A stretch of DNA of 64,000 nucleotides from Chitinophagaceae bacterium (GTDB taxonomy: Bacteria; Bacteroidota; Bacteroidia; Chitinophagales; Chitinophagaceae). The notes beneath the pieces are model-generated. The model did no database searches, was not told where the DNA came from, and was given only the letters and a program-made list of their open reading frames with translations. This document shows positions 48,336-58,071 of the stretch, one piece after another. The translations under genes were made by a program, and so were the position numbers. The stretch covers positions 1-64,000 of the forward strand of contig SAIX01000066.1 of NCBI GenBank assembly GCA_004028765.1, in the 5' to 3' direction. How positions within the stretch are numbered: the first letter of the stretch is position 1; each line of letters opens with the position of its first letter.

Positions 48336-51300
48336 TTAATTCGCGAGACTCCTGAAATCCACCGGAACCAGTTTACTTACCCCGGGTTCCTGCATGGTAA
48401 CGCCATAGATCACATCCACCGCGCTCATGGTTTGTTTGTTATGCGTAACAATGATGAACTGTGAGTTGTCACTGAACTTCTTGATCATTTGCGTGAACTT
48501 ACCCACGTTGGCATCATCCAGCGGCGCATCCACCTCATCAAGGATACAGAACGGGGCTGGTTTGATCAGGTAAATAGAGAACAGCAAAGCCGTGGCCGTA
48601 AGTGTTTTTTCTCCACCGCTTAATTGTGTGATGGAAGAAGGCCTTTTTCCTTTGGGCTTCGCGATGATCTCAATACCTGTTTCGGCCAGGTTCTCCGGGT
48701 TCATCAGGATCATATCCGCCGTATCTTCTTCCGTAAATAACGCTTTGAATACTTTCTGGAAATTCTCCCTTACCTGGTTGAATGTATCGAGGAATTGCTG
48801 GTTGGCTGTGGCTTCCACTTCTTGGATGGTTTGCAGCAGGCTTTCCTTCGCAGTTACGAGATCATTCTTTTGTTCGAGTATGAATTCGTAACGCTTTTTC
48901 ATTTCCGTAAATGCTTCGATGGCTGTCGGGTTCACTTCACCCATATTCTCGAGGCGCTTTTTCATCCTGTCGGAACTGGCCTGCAATTCTTCCAATGGTG
49001 TTTCTCCGGTTCTGGGCTGGTCGAGGATATCATCCAGTTCCACTTTAAACTCAACACTCAATCTTTCCTTCATTCCTGCAAGCTGCAGCTTCAGTTCATT
49101 CAGTTTATCCTTGATCTCATTGACAAGATGATCGATCATCTCCTTTGTTTTCACCTTATGCCGCAGTTCGCTTTCTTTTTCCTGCAGGGCATTGCGGAGG
49201 TTATAATATGCCTGGTCGGCCTCATTCAGTTTTTTCTCTTCCTCTTCTTTGCGCCGCATCATTTCAAGCAATAATTCTTCCGAACCGATCAGGGCTTTCT
49301 CGCCTTCTTCGATATTGGCACTGGCTTCTCCAAGCTGTGTGGTATTGCTGCTGATCTGTACGTGCAGGTCGTTCAGCTGGTTTTCTTTGAAGACCAGTTC
49401 CTGTTTCAGCGTAGTGATCTTGCTCTGCTGGCGTGTGAGCTGCAGGTTGGTGTCGTTGAACTGAACATTGGCATAATTATACTCCTGCTCCGATAACTGG
49501 TAATCCTGCTCAACCGATTTCAGTTCTTCGCTGGTCGCCTGCAGTTGTTCATTGAGTGAATGAAACTCTTCGCGGGTTGCGGCAATGGCATCGTGCTCTG
49601 CCTGTAAACGTTGCTCAATATCTTCCAGGCGCTGTAAACCGTTTTGTTGTGCCGACTGGAGGTTCTCCAGCCTGTTGCGTGATGCAAATACCTGGTTGGT
49701 AAGCTGGTTGATTTCTGTTTCCGTCTGGCGGATCAGGTTTTCTTTCAACTGGTCGTTGAAAGCAATCACTTCATTGTGCTTCGCCTGGATATCTGCTTTC
49801 AGCAGGCTAACCACCGATTCCTGGTCGGCAATTTCTTCTGCCAGTTTTTCAAGATTTTTTGCGCGGCCGATTTTTTTCCCTTCAAACAAACCAACACTAC
49901 CACCGGTAAGGGTGTATTTTCCTTTTACATATTTACCGCTCTTTTCAATTACCACTGCCCCATTGCTGTTGCTGATGGCCGATTCATTTTCGGCGATATA
50001 TACATTGGCCAGCAGGTATTCGGCCAGTTTGCGGTATTGTTCATCCACTTCAATCACCTGCATGGCGGGAATGGTGTCAGCAGGCTGATGCGTTTCCACG
50101 CGGTGACTGGCAAACTTATCAAGCATGAAAAAGTTGGCCTTCCCTTTTTTGTGTGCATCCAGCAGGTGAACTGCCTGTAGTCCTTCTTCGAGGTTATTTA
50201 CCACATAATAGTTCAGGTAAGGTTCAAGCACATTTTCCACGGCTGAGCGGAATTCTTCCTTTACATAAATGATATCAGAGAGAATGGGCGCTCCGTGATT
50301 CCACTCAGGGTTTTTATGCAGAAACTTGATACTGTCCGGGTAGCCCTCCATCGAATCGATGAGGCTCTTCAGCAGGTTGTACTCATTGCGTTTGGCATCG
50401 AGTTTACGGTTCTCTTCATTCAGTTCATTGCGCAATACCTCAAGCTGTGCCTGCGTTTCAAAGATCTGCTCCTTGGTTTTCTGCTGGTGTTCCTGCAACT
50501 GTTGCAGGTCGATGCGTTTTGATTCAAGCGTAGCTTCTTTTTCCTCCACTTCAATACCCAGTTGCGCCATCTGCGCTTCGCGGTTCTGCTTTTCTTCGGT
50601 CAGTTGTGTTTGCGCACGCTGCAGGTTCATGATCGAAGTATCGGCAACAGCCACTTTCTTTTCTGCATCAAACTGACTGCGTTGTATCTGCTGGTAACGG
50701 GTACGCAGGCTATCGAGCCCGCTTCGTTTTTCATCAAATATGCGGCGCTTCTCTTCTACGGCTAGTTTACCGGTTTCAACCAATTCCTGTAATTCGAGTA
50801 GGCGCGCTTCTTCCTCGCCTACCTGCAGTTGGGTATATTGTATCGAATCGCCAATGGTTTTTAACTGGCCTTCTGCTTTCTGTAAAAAATCCTTCAGGTT
50901 GGTTTCCTTTTCCTTCAGGTAATGCAGTTTCTGTGTAGCAAGGTTTTTCTCATTTTCCTTGCTGCGCAGTTCCTGTAAAAAATCATTGAACTCGTGCTGC
51001 ATGCTTTGCAGGGCACGTTCTTTTTCAATAAACCCTACTTTTTCCTGTTCAACAGCAGCTTCTTCGGTGGCAATTTCCGCCTCCAGTTGTATGCGTTTAT
51101 TGGTTTCGAGTTCCTGCTGCTCATTCAGGTCTTTGTAGGTGATATTAAACCCTTCGAGCGCCGCTTTGGCCAGTTCAATGGCCACTTCCTTGTATTCTTT
51201 TTTGATCTCGTAAAACTTCTCTGCTTTCTTCGCCTGGTTCTCGAGTGTCTTCAGCTGGTTATTGATCTCGAACAAAAGGTCTTCGATACGGGCAAGATCC

Positions 51301-51857
51301 TGCTCGGTAGCATCCAATTTATTTTTGGCTTCTTTTTTCCTGGTTTTATAGATGGTGATACCGGCAGCCTGCTCCAGCATTCTCCGACGGCTGTTCTCTT
51401 TGTCTTTGATGATATCATCCACCATTCCCAGTTCGATGATGGCGTAGCTGTCGGTACTAACCCCGGTATCCAGGAAAAGATTATGGATATCTTTTAAACG
51501 GCAGGTAACATCATTCAGCCTGTATTCGCTTTCCCCGTTCTTATAAAAACGACGGGTTACGGTAACCGTATTAAATTCGGTTGGAAGCAGGTTCTTGGTG
51601 TTTTCAAAAGTGAGGCTTACTTCCGCCAAACCGCTCGGGCTCCTGGTTTTACTTCCGTTGAAAACAAGCGCTTCAAGGTTTTCACTACGCAGTGCAGATA
51701 TTTTCTGTTCGCCGATTACCCAGCGGATACTATCGATGATATTGCTTTTGCCACAACCGTTCGGGCCGATGATACCGGTGATACCCTCATCAAAACTCAC
51801 TACAGTTTTATCAGCAAAACTTTTGAACCCTTTGATTTCTAACGACTTTAATCTCAC
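48336..51857 (-). CDS. smc: Chromosome segregation protein SMC
   Basis: MRLKSLEIKGFKSFADKTVVSFDEGITGIIGPNGCGKSNIIDSIRWVIGEQ...SGGEKTLTATALLFSIYLIKPAPFCILDEVDAPLDDANV. Confidence 0.98.
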   Translation of the reverse strand: MRLKSLEIKGFKSFADKTVVSFDEGITGIIGPNGCGKSNIIDSIRWVIGEQKISALRSENLEALVFNGSKTRSPSGLAEVSLTFENTKNLLPTEFNTVTVTRRFYKNGESEYRLNDVTCRLKDIHNLFLDTGVSTDSYAIIELGMVDDIIKDKENSRRRMLEQAAGITIYKTRKKEAKNKLDATEQDLARIEDLLFEINNQLKTLENQAKKAEKFYEIKKEYKEVAIELAKAALEGFNITYKDLNEQQELETNKRIQLEAEIATEEAAVEQEKVGFIEKERALQSMQHEFNDFLQELRSKENEKNLATQKLHYLKEKETNLKDFLQKAEGQLKTIGDSIQYTQLQVGEEEARLLELQELVETGKLAVEEKRRIFDEKRSGLDSLRTRYQQIQRSQFDAEKKVAVADTSIMNLQRAQTQLTEEKQNREAQMAQLGIEVEEKEATLESKRIDLQQLQEHQQKTKEQIFETQAQLEVLRNELNEENRKLDAKRNEYNLLKSLIDSMEGYPDSIKFLHKNPEWNHGAPILSDIIYVKEEFRSAVENVLEPYLNYYVVNNLEEGLQAVHLLDAHKKGKANFFMLDKFASHRVETHQPADTIPAMQVIEVDEQYRKLAEYLLANVYIAENESAISNSNGAVVIEKSGKYVKGKYTLTGGSVGLFEGKKIGRAKNLEKLAEEIADQESVVSLLKADIQAKHNEVIAFNDQLKENLIRQTETEINQLTNQVFASRNRLENLQSAQQNGLQRLEDIEQRLQAEHDAIAATREEFHSLNEQLQATSEELKSVEQDYQLSEQEYNYANVQFNDTNLQLTRQQSKITTLKQELVFKENQLNDLHVQISSNTTQLGEASANIEEGEKALIGSEELLLEMMRRKEEEEKKLNEADQAYYNLRNALQEKESELRHKVKTKEMIDHLVNEIKDKLNELKLQLAGMKERLSVEFKVELDDILDQPRTGETPLEELQASSDRMKKRLENMGEVNPTAIEAFTEMKKRYEFILEQKNDLVTAKESLLQTIQEVEATANQQFLDTFNQVRENFQKVFKALFTEEDTADMILMNPENLAETGIEIIAKPKGKRPSSITQLSGGEKTLTATALLFSIYLIKPAPFCILDEVDAPLDDANVGKFTQMIKKFSDNSQFIIVTHNKQTMSAVDVIYGVTMQEPGVSKLVPVDFRSLAN

Positions 51858-52090
51858 AAATTTTCCTGTTTAGTACCTGCGAACATACAGTAAATGGGCT
51901 GGAAAAACGATAGAGGAAAAAATCCTGTGTATAATAAGTGGAGAAGTAAAAACTGAGGTAAATGACCAGGGCATATTGAATTTCTAAATCAATGAAAATC
52001 AATGTTATCAGAGAGGGTAATTTTTATAAACTGCGGATAAGCCAATCATTTTTGGGGCGGAAAGATATCTTTGCCGGATAAGCTGTTTTT

Positions 52091-53176
52091 TTGAAGAAGA
52101 TCATTTTTACAGTTACCAACGACCTCAGTTACGACCAGCGGATGAACCGGATAGCCGGCAGTTTGGCTGCAGCAGGTTATGATGTTTTGCTCGTGGGGCG
52201 GAAACGAAAAGGTTCGATACCTCTCAGGACTACCTCTTTCAGGCAACATCGTTTATGGCAGCCTTTTGAAAAAGGGTTCCTCTTTTATGCGTTTTATAAT
52301 CTTCGTCTCTTCTGGTATTTGTTGTGGCAGAAAGCGGATATTTTTTGTGCGATCGATCTGGATACCATCCTTCCCGTTTATTTGGCAAGCGTTCTCCGCA
52401 ACAAAAAAAGGGTGTATGATGCCCATGAACTGTTTACCGAACAGAAAGAAGTATTAAGCAGGAAACAGGTGCACCGCTTCTGGCTTGCAGTGGAACGGTT
52501 TGCAGTTCCGCGTTTTCAACTGGGCTATACGGTGAATCATTTTTTACAGGAAGAATTCCAGAAAAGGTATGGGGTGCGTTATGAAGTGATCAGGAACCTG
52601 CCCAAAAAGATCATTACTCCCCCCAAAAAAAATTCCGGCAAACATATCCTGTATCAGGGATCAGTGAATGAAGGGCGTTGTTTTGAAACACTGGTGCCCG
52701 CGATGAAGGATGTGGATACGGAGCTTGTGATCTGCGGGGAAGGTAATTTTTTTGAACAAACCCGTGCATTGATCGATCGATACCAACTCGGTCATAAGAT
52801 CCATTTGAAGGGCTACCTGCCGCCGGAAGAACTTTCCCAGGTAACACCGGATGCAGCTATCGGACTTACCCTGTTTGAACGCGAAGGCATGAACCAGTAT
52901 TATTCGCTTGCCAACCGTTTTTTTGATTATATCATGGCCGGTATACCGCAGGTTTGTGTGAATTATCCCGCCTACGCACAGTTGAACAAAGAATATGGCG
53001 TGGCTTTACTGATTGATGACACCAGCAGTGCCGGTATCGCAGCAGCGCTGAACAAATTGCGCACCGATACTGTTTTATGTGAGGAACTTGCCAACAATTG
53101 CCTTAAAGCACGTGAAGTTTTAAACTGGGAAGAAGAATCGGGGAAATTGCTGGCATTCTATCAGAAAATACCATAG
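52091..53176 (+). CDS. Glycosyltransferase family 1/4-like (TTG start)
   Basis: KKIIFTVTNDLSYDQRMNRIAGSLAAAGYDVLLVGRKRKG...RVYDAHELFTEQKEV...LYQGSVNEGRCFETLVPAMK...GLTLFEREGMNQYYSLANRFFDYIMAGIPQV. Confidence 0.88.
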   Translation: MKKIIFTVTNDLSYDQRMNRIAGSLAAAGYDVLLVGRKRKGSIPLRTTSFRQHRLWQPFEKGFLFYAFYNLRLFWYLLWQKADIFCAIDLDTILPVYLASVLRNKKRVYDAHELFTEQKEVLSRKQVHRFWLAVERFAVPRFQLGYTVNHFLQEEFQKRYGVRYEVIRNLPKKIITPPKKNSGKHILYQGSVNEGRCFETLVPAMKDVDTELVICGEGNFFEQTRALIDRYQLGHKIHLKGYLPPEELSQVTPDAAIGLTLFEREGMNQYYSLANRFFDYIMAGIPQVCVNYPAYAQLNKEYGVALLIDDTSSAGIAAALNKLRTDTVLCEELANNCLKAREVLNWEEESGKLLAFYQKIP

Positions 53177-54300
53177 TGGAAAAGCACCTTCATATCATTT
53201 CATTCAACGTTCCCTACCCGGCCGATTATGGCGGGGTGATGGATGTTTTTTATAAACTACCCGCCCTGCAGAAACAGGGGGTAAAAATACACCTGCATTG
53301 TTTTACCTATGGGCGGGAAGAGCAGCCCATCCTTAACCAGTATTGTGCTTCCGTAAATTATTATGAACGATATACCGGGCACAAAGGGATTTCGAATACG
53401 CTTCCCTATATCGTTTCGAGCCGAAGGAATGAACAGTTACTGGAGAATCTTTTACAGGACGATCACCCGGTTTTTATGGAAGGGGTTCATTGCACCTATC
53501 CTTTATTGGATAAAAGATTTGCAGGCCGCCGGTGCTTTGTTCGGGTGCACAATGTTGAATTCCAGTATTACCATGACCTGTACCGCAGTACAAGCTCTCC
53601 GCTAAAAAAAATATATTACTGGATGGAAAGCCGCTTATTAAAAGCGTATGAAAAAAAGATCGCTGCAAAAGCTGTTTTCTGGGGAACTACGGAGAAAGAT
53701 GATGAAACCTACCGGAATGAACTGGGCTGCCCGGATATTGAACATCTGTCTCTTTACCTGCCCGACTGGAAAGTTACCGCAGAGGAAGGCATGGGTACTT
53801 ACTGTTTGTATCATGGCGACCTGAGTGTGGATGCCAACGATAAAGCCGCTACCTGGTTATTAAAACATATTTTTTCAAAACTGAAGATACCTTTTGTAAT
53901 TGCCGGTAAAAACCCTTCAGAAAAACTGATGGAGCTGGCACATGCACAAAACCATACCTGTCTAGTGGCCAATCCATCCGACCGTGAAATTGAAGACATG
54001 ATCACCAAAGCGCATATCAATGTACTGCCTTCTTTTACAAGAACCGGAATGAAAACAAAACTGGTGAATGCGCTTTTTCATGGGAGGCATTGTGTAGTGA
54101 ATGACGCCACTATTGCAGGGAGCGGATTGGAAGCCGCCTGTCATTCCGCCAACACTGCTCAAGCATTCACTGATATCATTGCCCAATTGTACCACCAGCC
54201 TTTTACACAGGATGAAATCACTTTGCGGAAAAAATTACTCAGCGGCCTTTTTAATAATGATGTGAATGCTGCAAAACAGGTGAAGTGGATCTGGGGGTGA
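53176..54300 (+). CDS. Glycosyltransferase (GT4-like; GTG start overlapping upstream stop by 1 nt)
   Basis: EKHLHIISFNVPYPADYGGVMDVFYKLPALQKQGVKIHLHCF...RVHNVEFQYYHDLYRS...VLPSFTRTGMKTKLVNALFHGRHCVVN. Confidence 0.85.
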   Translation: MEKHLHIISFNVPYPADYGGVMDVFYKLPALQKQGVKIHLHCFTYGREEQPILNQYCASVNYYERYTGHKGISNTLPYIVSSRRNEQLLENLLQDDHPVFMEGVHCTYPLLDKRFAGRRCFVRVHNVEFQYYHDLYRSTSSPLKKIYYWMESRLLKAYEKKIAAKAVFWGTTEKDDETYRNELGCPDIEHLSLYLPDWKVTAEEGMGTYCLYHGDLSVDANDKAATWLLKHIFSKLKIPFVIAGKNPSEKLMELAHAQNHTCLVANPSDREIEDMITKAHINVLPSFTRTGMKTKLVNALFHGRHCVVNDATIAGSGLEAACHSANTAQAFTDIIAQLYHQPFTQDEITLRKKLLSGLFNNDVNAAKQVKWIWG

Positions 54301-54305
54301 TTTTA

Positions 54306-54480
54306 GTTTAGTGGTTTGCTTGTTTATTGGTTTATTGGTGGCTACTCTATCGGGTATCGCAAGCAGAAGCAGGTACTATCTTCGTAAATTATACACCTAC
54401 AAATAATAAACAGAGCCATAGTTAACAGGACTAAGAACCAAGAAACCAAGAAACCAATAAACAAATCAACCAATCAAACC
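54306..54480. repeat. Octad palindrome GTTTATTG / AAACCAAG with a longer loop
   Basis: GTTT at 54306, 54314, 54322, 54330; AACC/AACA at 54436, 54444, 54452, 54460, 54468. Confidence 0.9.
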
Positions 54481-55160
54481 TGCACTGCCGCACTGTCGAT
54501 CACGCGGGCGCTTTCCGTTTTCAGCATACGGGAAGGGTAACGGTTGATCACGATAAAGTCATGTGTGGCCATCAATACTGCGGTGCCATAATCTTTTGCG
54601 ATCTGAATCAGTAACTGCATGATCTCATCGCTGGTTTCCGGGTCAAGATTGCCGGTAGGTTCATCTGCGAGAATGAGTTTGGGAGAATTCAGCAATGCCC
54701 TCGCAATATCCACCCGTTGCTGTTCGCCACCGCTCATTTCAAAAGGCATTTTGAATCCCTTGCTTTTCAAACCCACTTTATCCAATACATCATTGATCTT
54801 TTCTTCCATTAATTTTTCGTCCTGCCAGCCCGTTGCTTTTAAAACAAAGCGGAGGTTTTCATGGACATTCCTGTCTGTCAGCAGCTGAAAATCCTGGAAT
54901 ACCACACCGAGATTGCGGCGGAGAAAGGGTACGTTTTTCCAGTCCACGGTCTTTAGGTCAAACCCTACCACTGAAGCTTCACCGGATTGCAAAGGCAGTT
55001 CGCCGTACAGCGTTTTCAGCAGGCTGCTTTTACCCGTACCGGTTTTTCCAACGAGGTACACGAACTCGCCACGGCTGATATCAAAATTTACATTCTGCAA
55101 TACCAGGTTATCTCCCTGGTAAATATTGGCATTGTGGATGGATACAACAAAATCTGGCAT
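54474..55160 (-). CDS. ftsE: FtsE-like ABC transporter ATP-binding protein
   Basis: [37 protein letters not shown]...[36 protein letters not shown]; cell-division FtsE similarity, no FtsX adjacent. Confidence 0.85.
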   Translation of the reverse strand: MPDFVVSIHNANIYQGDNLVLQNVNFDISRGEFVYLVGKTGTGKSSLLKTLYGELPLQSGEASVVGFDLKTVDWKNVPFLRRNLGVVFQDFQLLTDRNVHENLRFVLKATGWQDEKLMEEKINDVLDKVGLKSKGFKMPFEMSGGEQQRVDIARALLNSPKLILADEPTGNLDPETSDEIMQLLIQIAKDYGTAVLMATHDFIVINRYPSRMLKTESARVIDSAAVQV

Positions 55161-55235
55161 GGTGCTAAATTACGAATTGTTGGCAAGACCTGTAACCGGC
55201 AGGGGATTTTAGCGGATCGCTAACAGCAAGCTGCG

Positions 55236-56411
55236 TCAGTATGCATATTTTACTTCTCCAAAAGAACCTTGCAGCAGCAAGGAAGGCGTCGCTGCCGATT
55301 CCACCCTTCCTACAATTTTTGCTTCGATACCCAATGCCGTGGAGGTCTGAATCATTTTTTCAGCGGTTGCTTCATCCGTAAACGCTTCCAGCCGGTGGCC
55401 CATATTAAACACCTGGTACATTTCGCGATAATCGGCGCCTGAATTCTGGCGGATCAGATCGAACACGGGTGGTATTTCGAACAGGTTGTCTTTGATCACC
55501 GCAAACGGATGCGGCAGGTATTTCATGCACTTAGTTTGTCCGCCGCCGCTGCAGTGGATCAATCCATGAATGTTTTCGAAATGATCGGTGAGCAATTGTT
55601 TCACCAGCGGTGCATACGTGCGTGTGGGCGAAAGCAGCAATTTCCCGACAGGGATCGCGTCATTGCCGATCTTGATCGTATCGGTCATTTTATTCTTCCC
55701 GATATAAACAACCGCATCTGAAAGTCCGGGTTCAAAAGTTTCGGGGTATTCTCCGGCGTAGTATTTTTCCAGTACGTCGTGGCGCGCACTTGTAAGCCCG
55801 TTGCTTCCCAGTCCGCTGTTATATTCATTTTCATAGACTGCTTTCCCTGCACTTGCAAAACCAACGATCACATCACCTGCCTGTATTTTATCGTTAGTGA
55901 TAAGTTTATTTTTAGGCCAGCGTGCCGTCATCGTGCCGTTTACGGCGATGGTGCGTACCACATCGCCCACATCGGCTGTTTCGCCACCGAGATAATGGAT
56001 ATGGACCCCATAAGAACGCAGTTGATCGAAGAATTCCTGTGTGCCATTGATAATAGCCTGTAAAACTTCGCCGGGGATCCGGGTTTTATTTCTATCGATG
56101 GTGGAAGAAAATAACAGGTTATCGGTAACGCCCACACAAAGCAGGTCGTCGAGGTTCATCGCAACGGCATCCTGCGCAATACCGGCCCAAACCGAAACAT
56201 CACCGGTTTCTTTCCAGTACAGGTAAGCGAGAATACTTTTGGTGCCAGCGCCATCGGCATGCATGATATTAACCCAGTTATCATCTCCGGATAAAAAATC
56301 GGCATATATCTTACAGAATGCATGGGGATAGAGGCCCTGGTCCAGTTTCTGGATGGCTGCATGCACTTCTTCTTTTTGAGCCGAAACACCGCGCTTTGCG
56401 TATAAAGACAT
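55236..56411 (-). CDS. AIR synthase related protein / phosphoribosylformylglycinamidine cyclo-ligase-like
   Basis: MSLYAKRGVSAQKEEVHAAI...HADGAGTKSILAYLYWKETGDVSVWAGIAQDAVAMNLDDLLCVGVTDNLLFSSTIDRNKTRIPGEV. Start corrected to ATG 56411. Confidence 0.88.
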   Translation of the reverse strand: MSLYAKRGVSAQKEEVHAAIQKLDQGLYPHAFCKIYADFLSGDDNWVNIMHADGAGTKSILAYLYWKETGDVSVWAGIAQDAVAMNLDDLLCVGVTDNLLFSSTIDRNKTRIPGEVLQAIINGTQEFFDQLRSYGVHIHYLGGETADVGDVVRTIAVNGTMTARWPKNKLITNDKIQAGDVIVGFASAGKAVYENEYNSGLGSNGLTSARHDVLEKYYAGEYPETFEPGLSDAVVYIGKNKMTDTIKIGNDAIPVGKLLLSPTRTYAPLVKQLLTDHFENIHGLIHCSGGGQTKCMKYLPHPFAVIKDNLFEIPPVFDLIRQNSGADYREMYQVFNMGHRLEAFTDEATAEKMIQTSTALGIEAKIVGRVESAATPSLLLQGSFGEVKYAY

Positions 56412-56472
56412 CTGATTTTTTTGAGATCCGTAATTGTACCCTGAAATGCCGCAAAGATAAGGGGGTTTGGGT

Positions 56473-56559
56473 AGTGAAGAGTTAGGAGTTAGGAGTCTGG
56501 AATTTCTCCAATCCACTCCCAACTCCTAACTCCAAACTCCAGACTCCAGACTCCTAACT
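56473..56559. repeat. Heptad palindrome, AGT/ACT-core family
   Basis: AGT at 56473, 56480, 56487, 56494, (AAT 56501); ACT at 56515, 56522, 56529, 56536, 56543, 56550, 56557. Confidence 0.94.
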
Positions 56560-56574
56560 TATCCCCCCTTCCCT

Positions 56575-56582
56575 TACTTTTG
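56575..56582 (+). promoter_or_regulatory. Bacteroidota -7 box TACTTTTG upstream of ribF
   Basis: TACTTTTG 9 nt before ATG 56591; directly downstream of a heptad palindrome. Confidence 0.5.
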
Positions 56583-56590
56583 CGTTCATT

Positions 56591-57544
56591 ATGAAAGTTC
56601 ATCGGGAATTGGCGGGGGCTTTGCCTGGATTCAGGAATGCGGTGGTAACCATCGGAACATTTGATGGTGTGCATCTCGGGCACAGGAAGATTATCGGCCA
56701 CCTGAAAGCGGAAGCTGCCCGCATCGGCGGCGAAACCGTGATCATTACCTTTCATCCGCATCCGCGAAAAGTGGTTTCATCCGTTCCGGGTGATGTGAAA
56801 CTGTTAAGCACACTCGATGAAAAAACCGGGTTGTTATCCGCCGCCGGCATCGATCACCTCGTAATTGTTCCCTTCGATCATCGCTTTTCCAACCAAACCG
56901 CCGAACAGTATGTAAAGGATTTCCTTTACCACGATTTCAAACCACATACCGTGATCATTGGGTATGACCACCGTTTTGGAAAAGGAAGAGAAGGCGATTA
57001 TCATTTGTTAAAGTCTTATGGTGCTGAACTGGGTTTTGAAGTAAAAGAGATCCCCGAACAATTACTGCAGGAAGCCGTTGTAAGCTCCACAAGGATCAGA
57101 AAAGCGGTAAGTGAAAACAGGATCGATGAAGCGAATGCATTGCTGGGCAGGCCTTATTCTTTTGAAGGAACGGTGATCGAAGGAAATAAACTGGGGCGCA
57201 CCATCGGTTACCCCACGGCCAATCTCCACATCGGCAGTGAAGAAAAGCTGGTACCCGGTAATGGTGTATATGCTGTTACAGTGCGTATTGAAAATGAAAA
57301 TGCAGAAGAGATTGAAAAAAATTATGAGGGGATGATGAATATCGGCGTAAGGCCAACGGTGGACGGGAAGAAAAGAGTGATTGAAGTAAATATTTTTGAT
57401 TTTGACAAAGACATATACGGCAAAACATTACAGGTGAACCTGCATCATTACCTGCGTGGTGAAGTAAAATTCAACGGGCTCGAAGAATTAAAGGCACAAT
57501 TACAGAAAGATGCCATGGCTGCGAAAGCCTCATTGAAAGATTAG
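56591..57544 (+). CDS. ribF: Bifunctional riboflavin kinase/FAD synthetase
   Basis: VVTIGTFDGVHLGHRKIIGHLKAEA...STRIRKAVSENRIDEANALLGRPYSFEGTVIEGNKLGRTIGYPTANL. Confidence 0.96.
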   Translation: MKVHRELAGALPGFRNAVVTIGTFDGVHLGHRKIIGHLKAEAARIGGETVIITFHPHPRKVVSSVPGDVKLLSTLDEKTGLLSAAGIDHLVIVPFDHRFSNQTAEQYVKDFLYHDFKPHTVIIGYDHRFGKGREGDYHLLKSYGAELGFEVKEIPEQLLQEAVVSSTRIRKAVSENRIDEANALLGRPYSFEGTVIEGNKLGRTIGYPTANLHIGSEEKLVPGNGVYAVTVRIENENAEEIEKNYEGMMNIGVRPTVDGKKRVIEVNIFDFDKDIYGKTLQVNLHHYLRGEVKFNGLEELKAQLQKDAMAAKASLKD

Positions 57545-57822
57545 TTTGCAGGCGTTTCTTTTTTTCTGAATAATTCATCCGGATCAAAATCGATGATCTG
57601 CCGGTAATTGGTAAGGCCGAATATTTCTGCCAGGCGGATCAGTGTTTCGATCCTCACTTCCGAAACCCCGTTCTCCCAGCTCGATAAAGTAGAGCGCCCC
57701 ACTTTCAATTCTGCAGCCACATACCGTTGCCCGTAATTCCTCAGTTCGCGGATGAGGCGGATGTTCCTGGCGATACGCATTCTTTCTTCGGATCTTTTAT
57801 ACATAATGGTGTGGTTACACAA
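57541..57822 (-). CDS. Helix-turn-helix (XRE-like) transcriptional regulator
   Basis: IRLIRELRNYGQRYVAAELKVGRSTLSSWENGVSEVRIETLIRLAEIFGL; stop overlaps ribF stop by 4 nt. Confidence 0.88.
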   Translation of the reverse strand: MCNHTIMYKRSEERMRIARNIRLIRELRNYGQRYVAAELKVGRSTLSSWENGVSEVRIETLIRLAEIFGLTNYRQIIDFDPDELFRKKETPAN

Positions 57823-58071
57823 TAATAGGATTCAGATGAAAGCGATCTGAAAAAACGGGGAAAACACGCTGTTTTCTTCCGTAGATACTTTCTATTTTCA
57901 ACCCCGTAAATAAGTGTCAGTGCAGATAACATAGTGTCGGGCCGGTTTCTTGGAAACGGATGTTGTGCATTGGAATTTTATCCCATCATTTGGCCAATGA
58001 GATGGGACAACAAATTCCTCCGATACCCATACCCTTTGTGAAACTGAGGAGGTGTTATCAAATCAACACTT

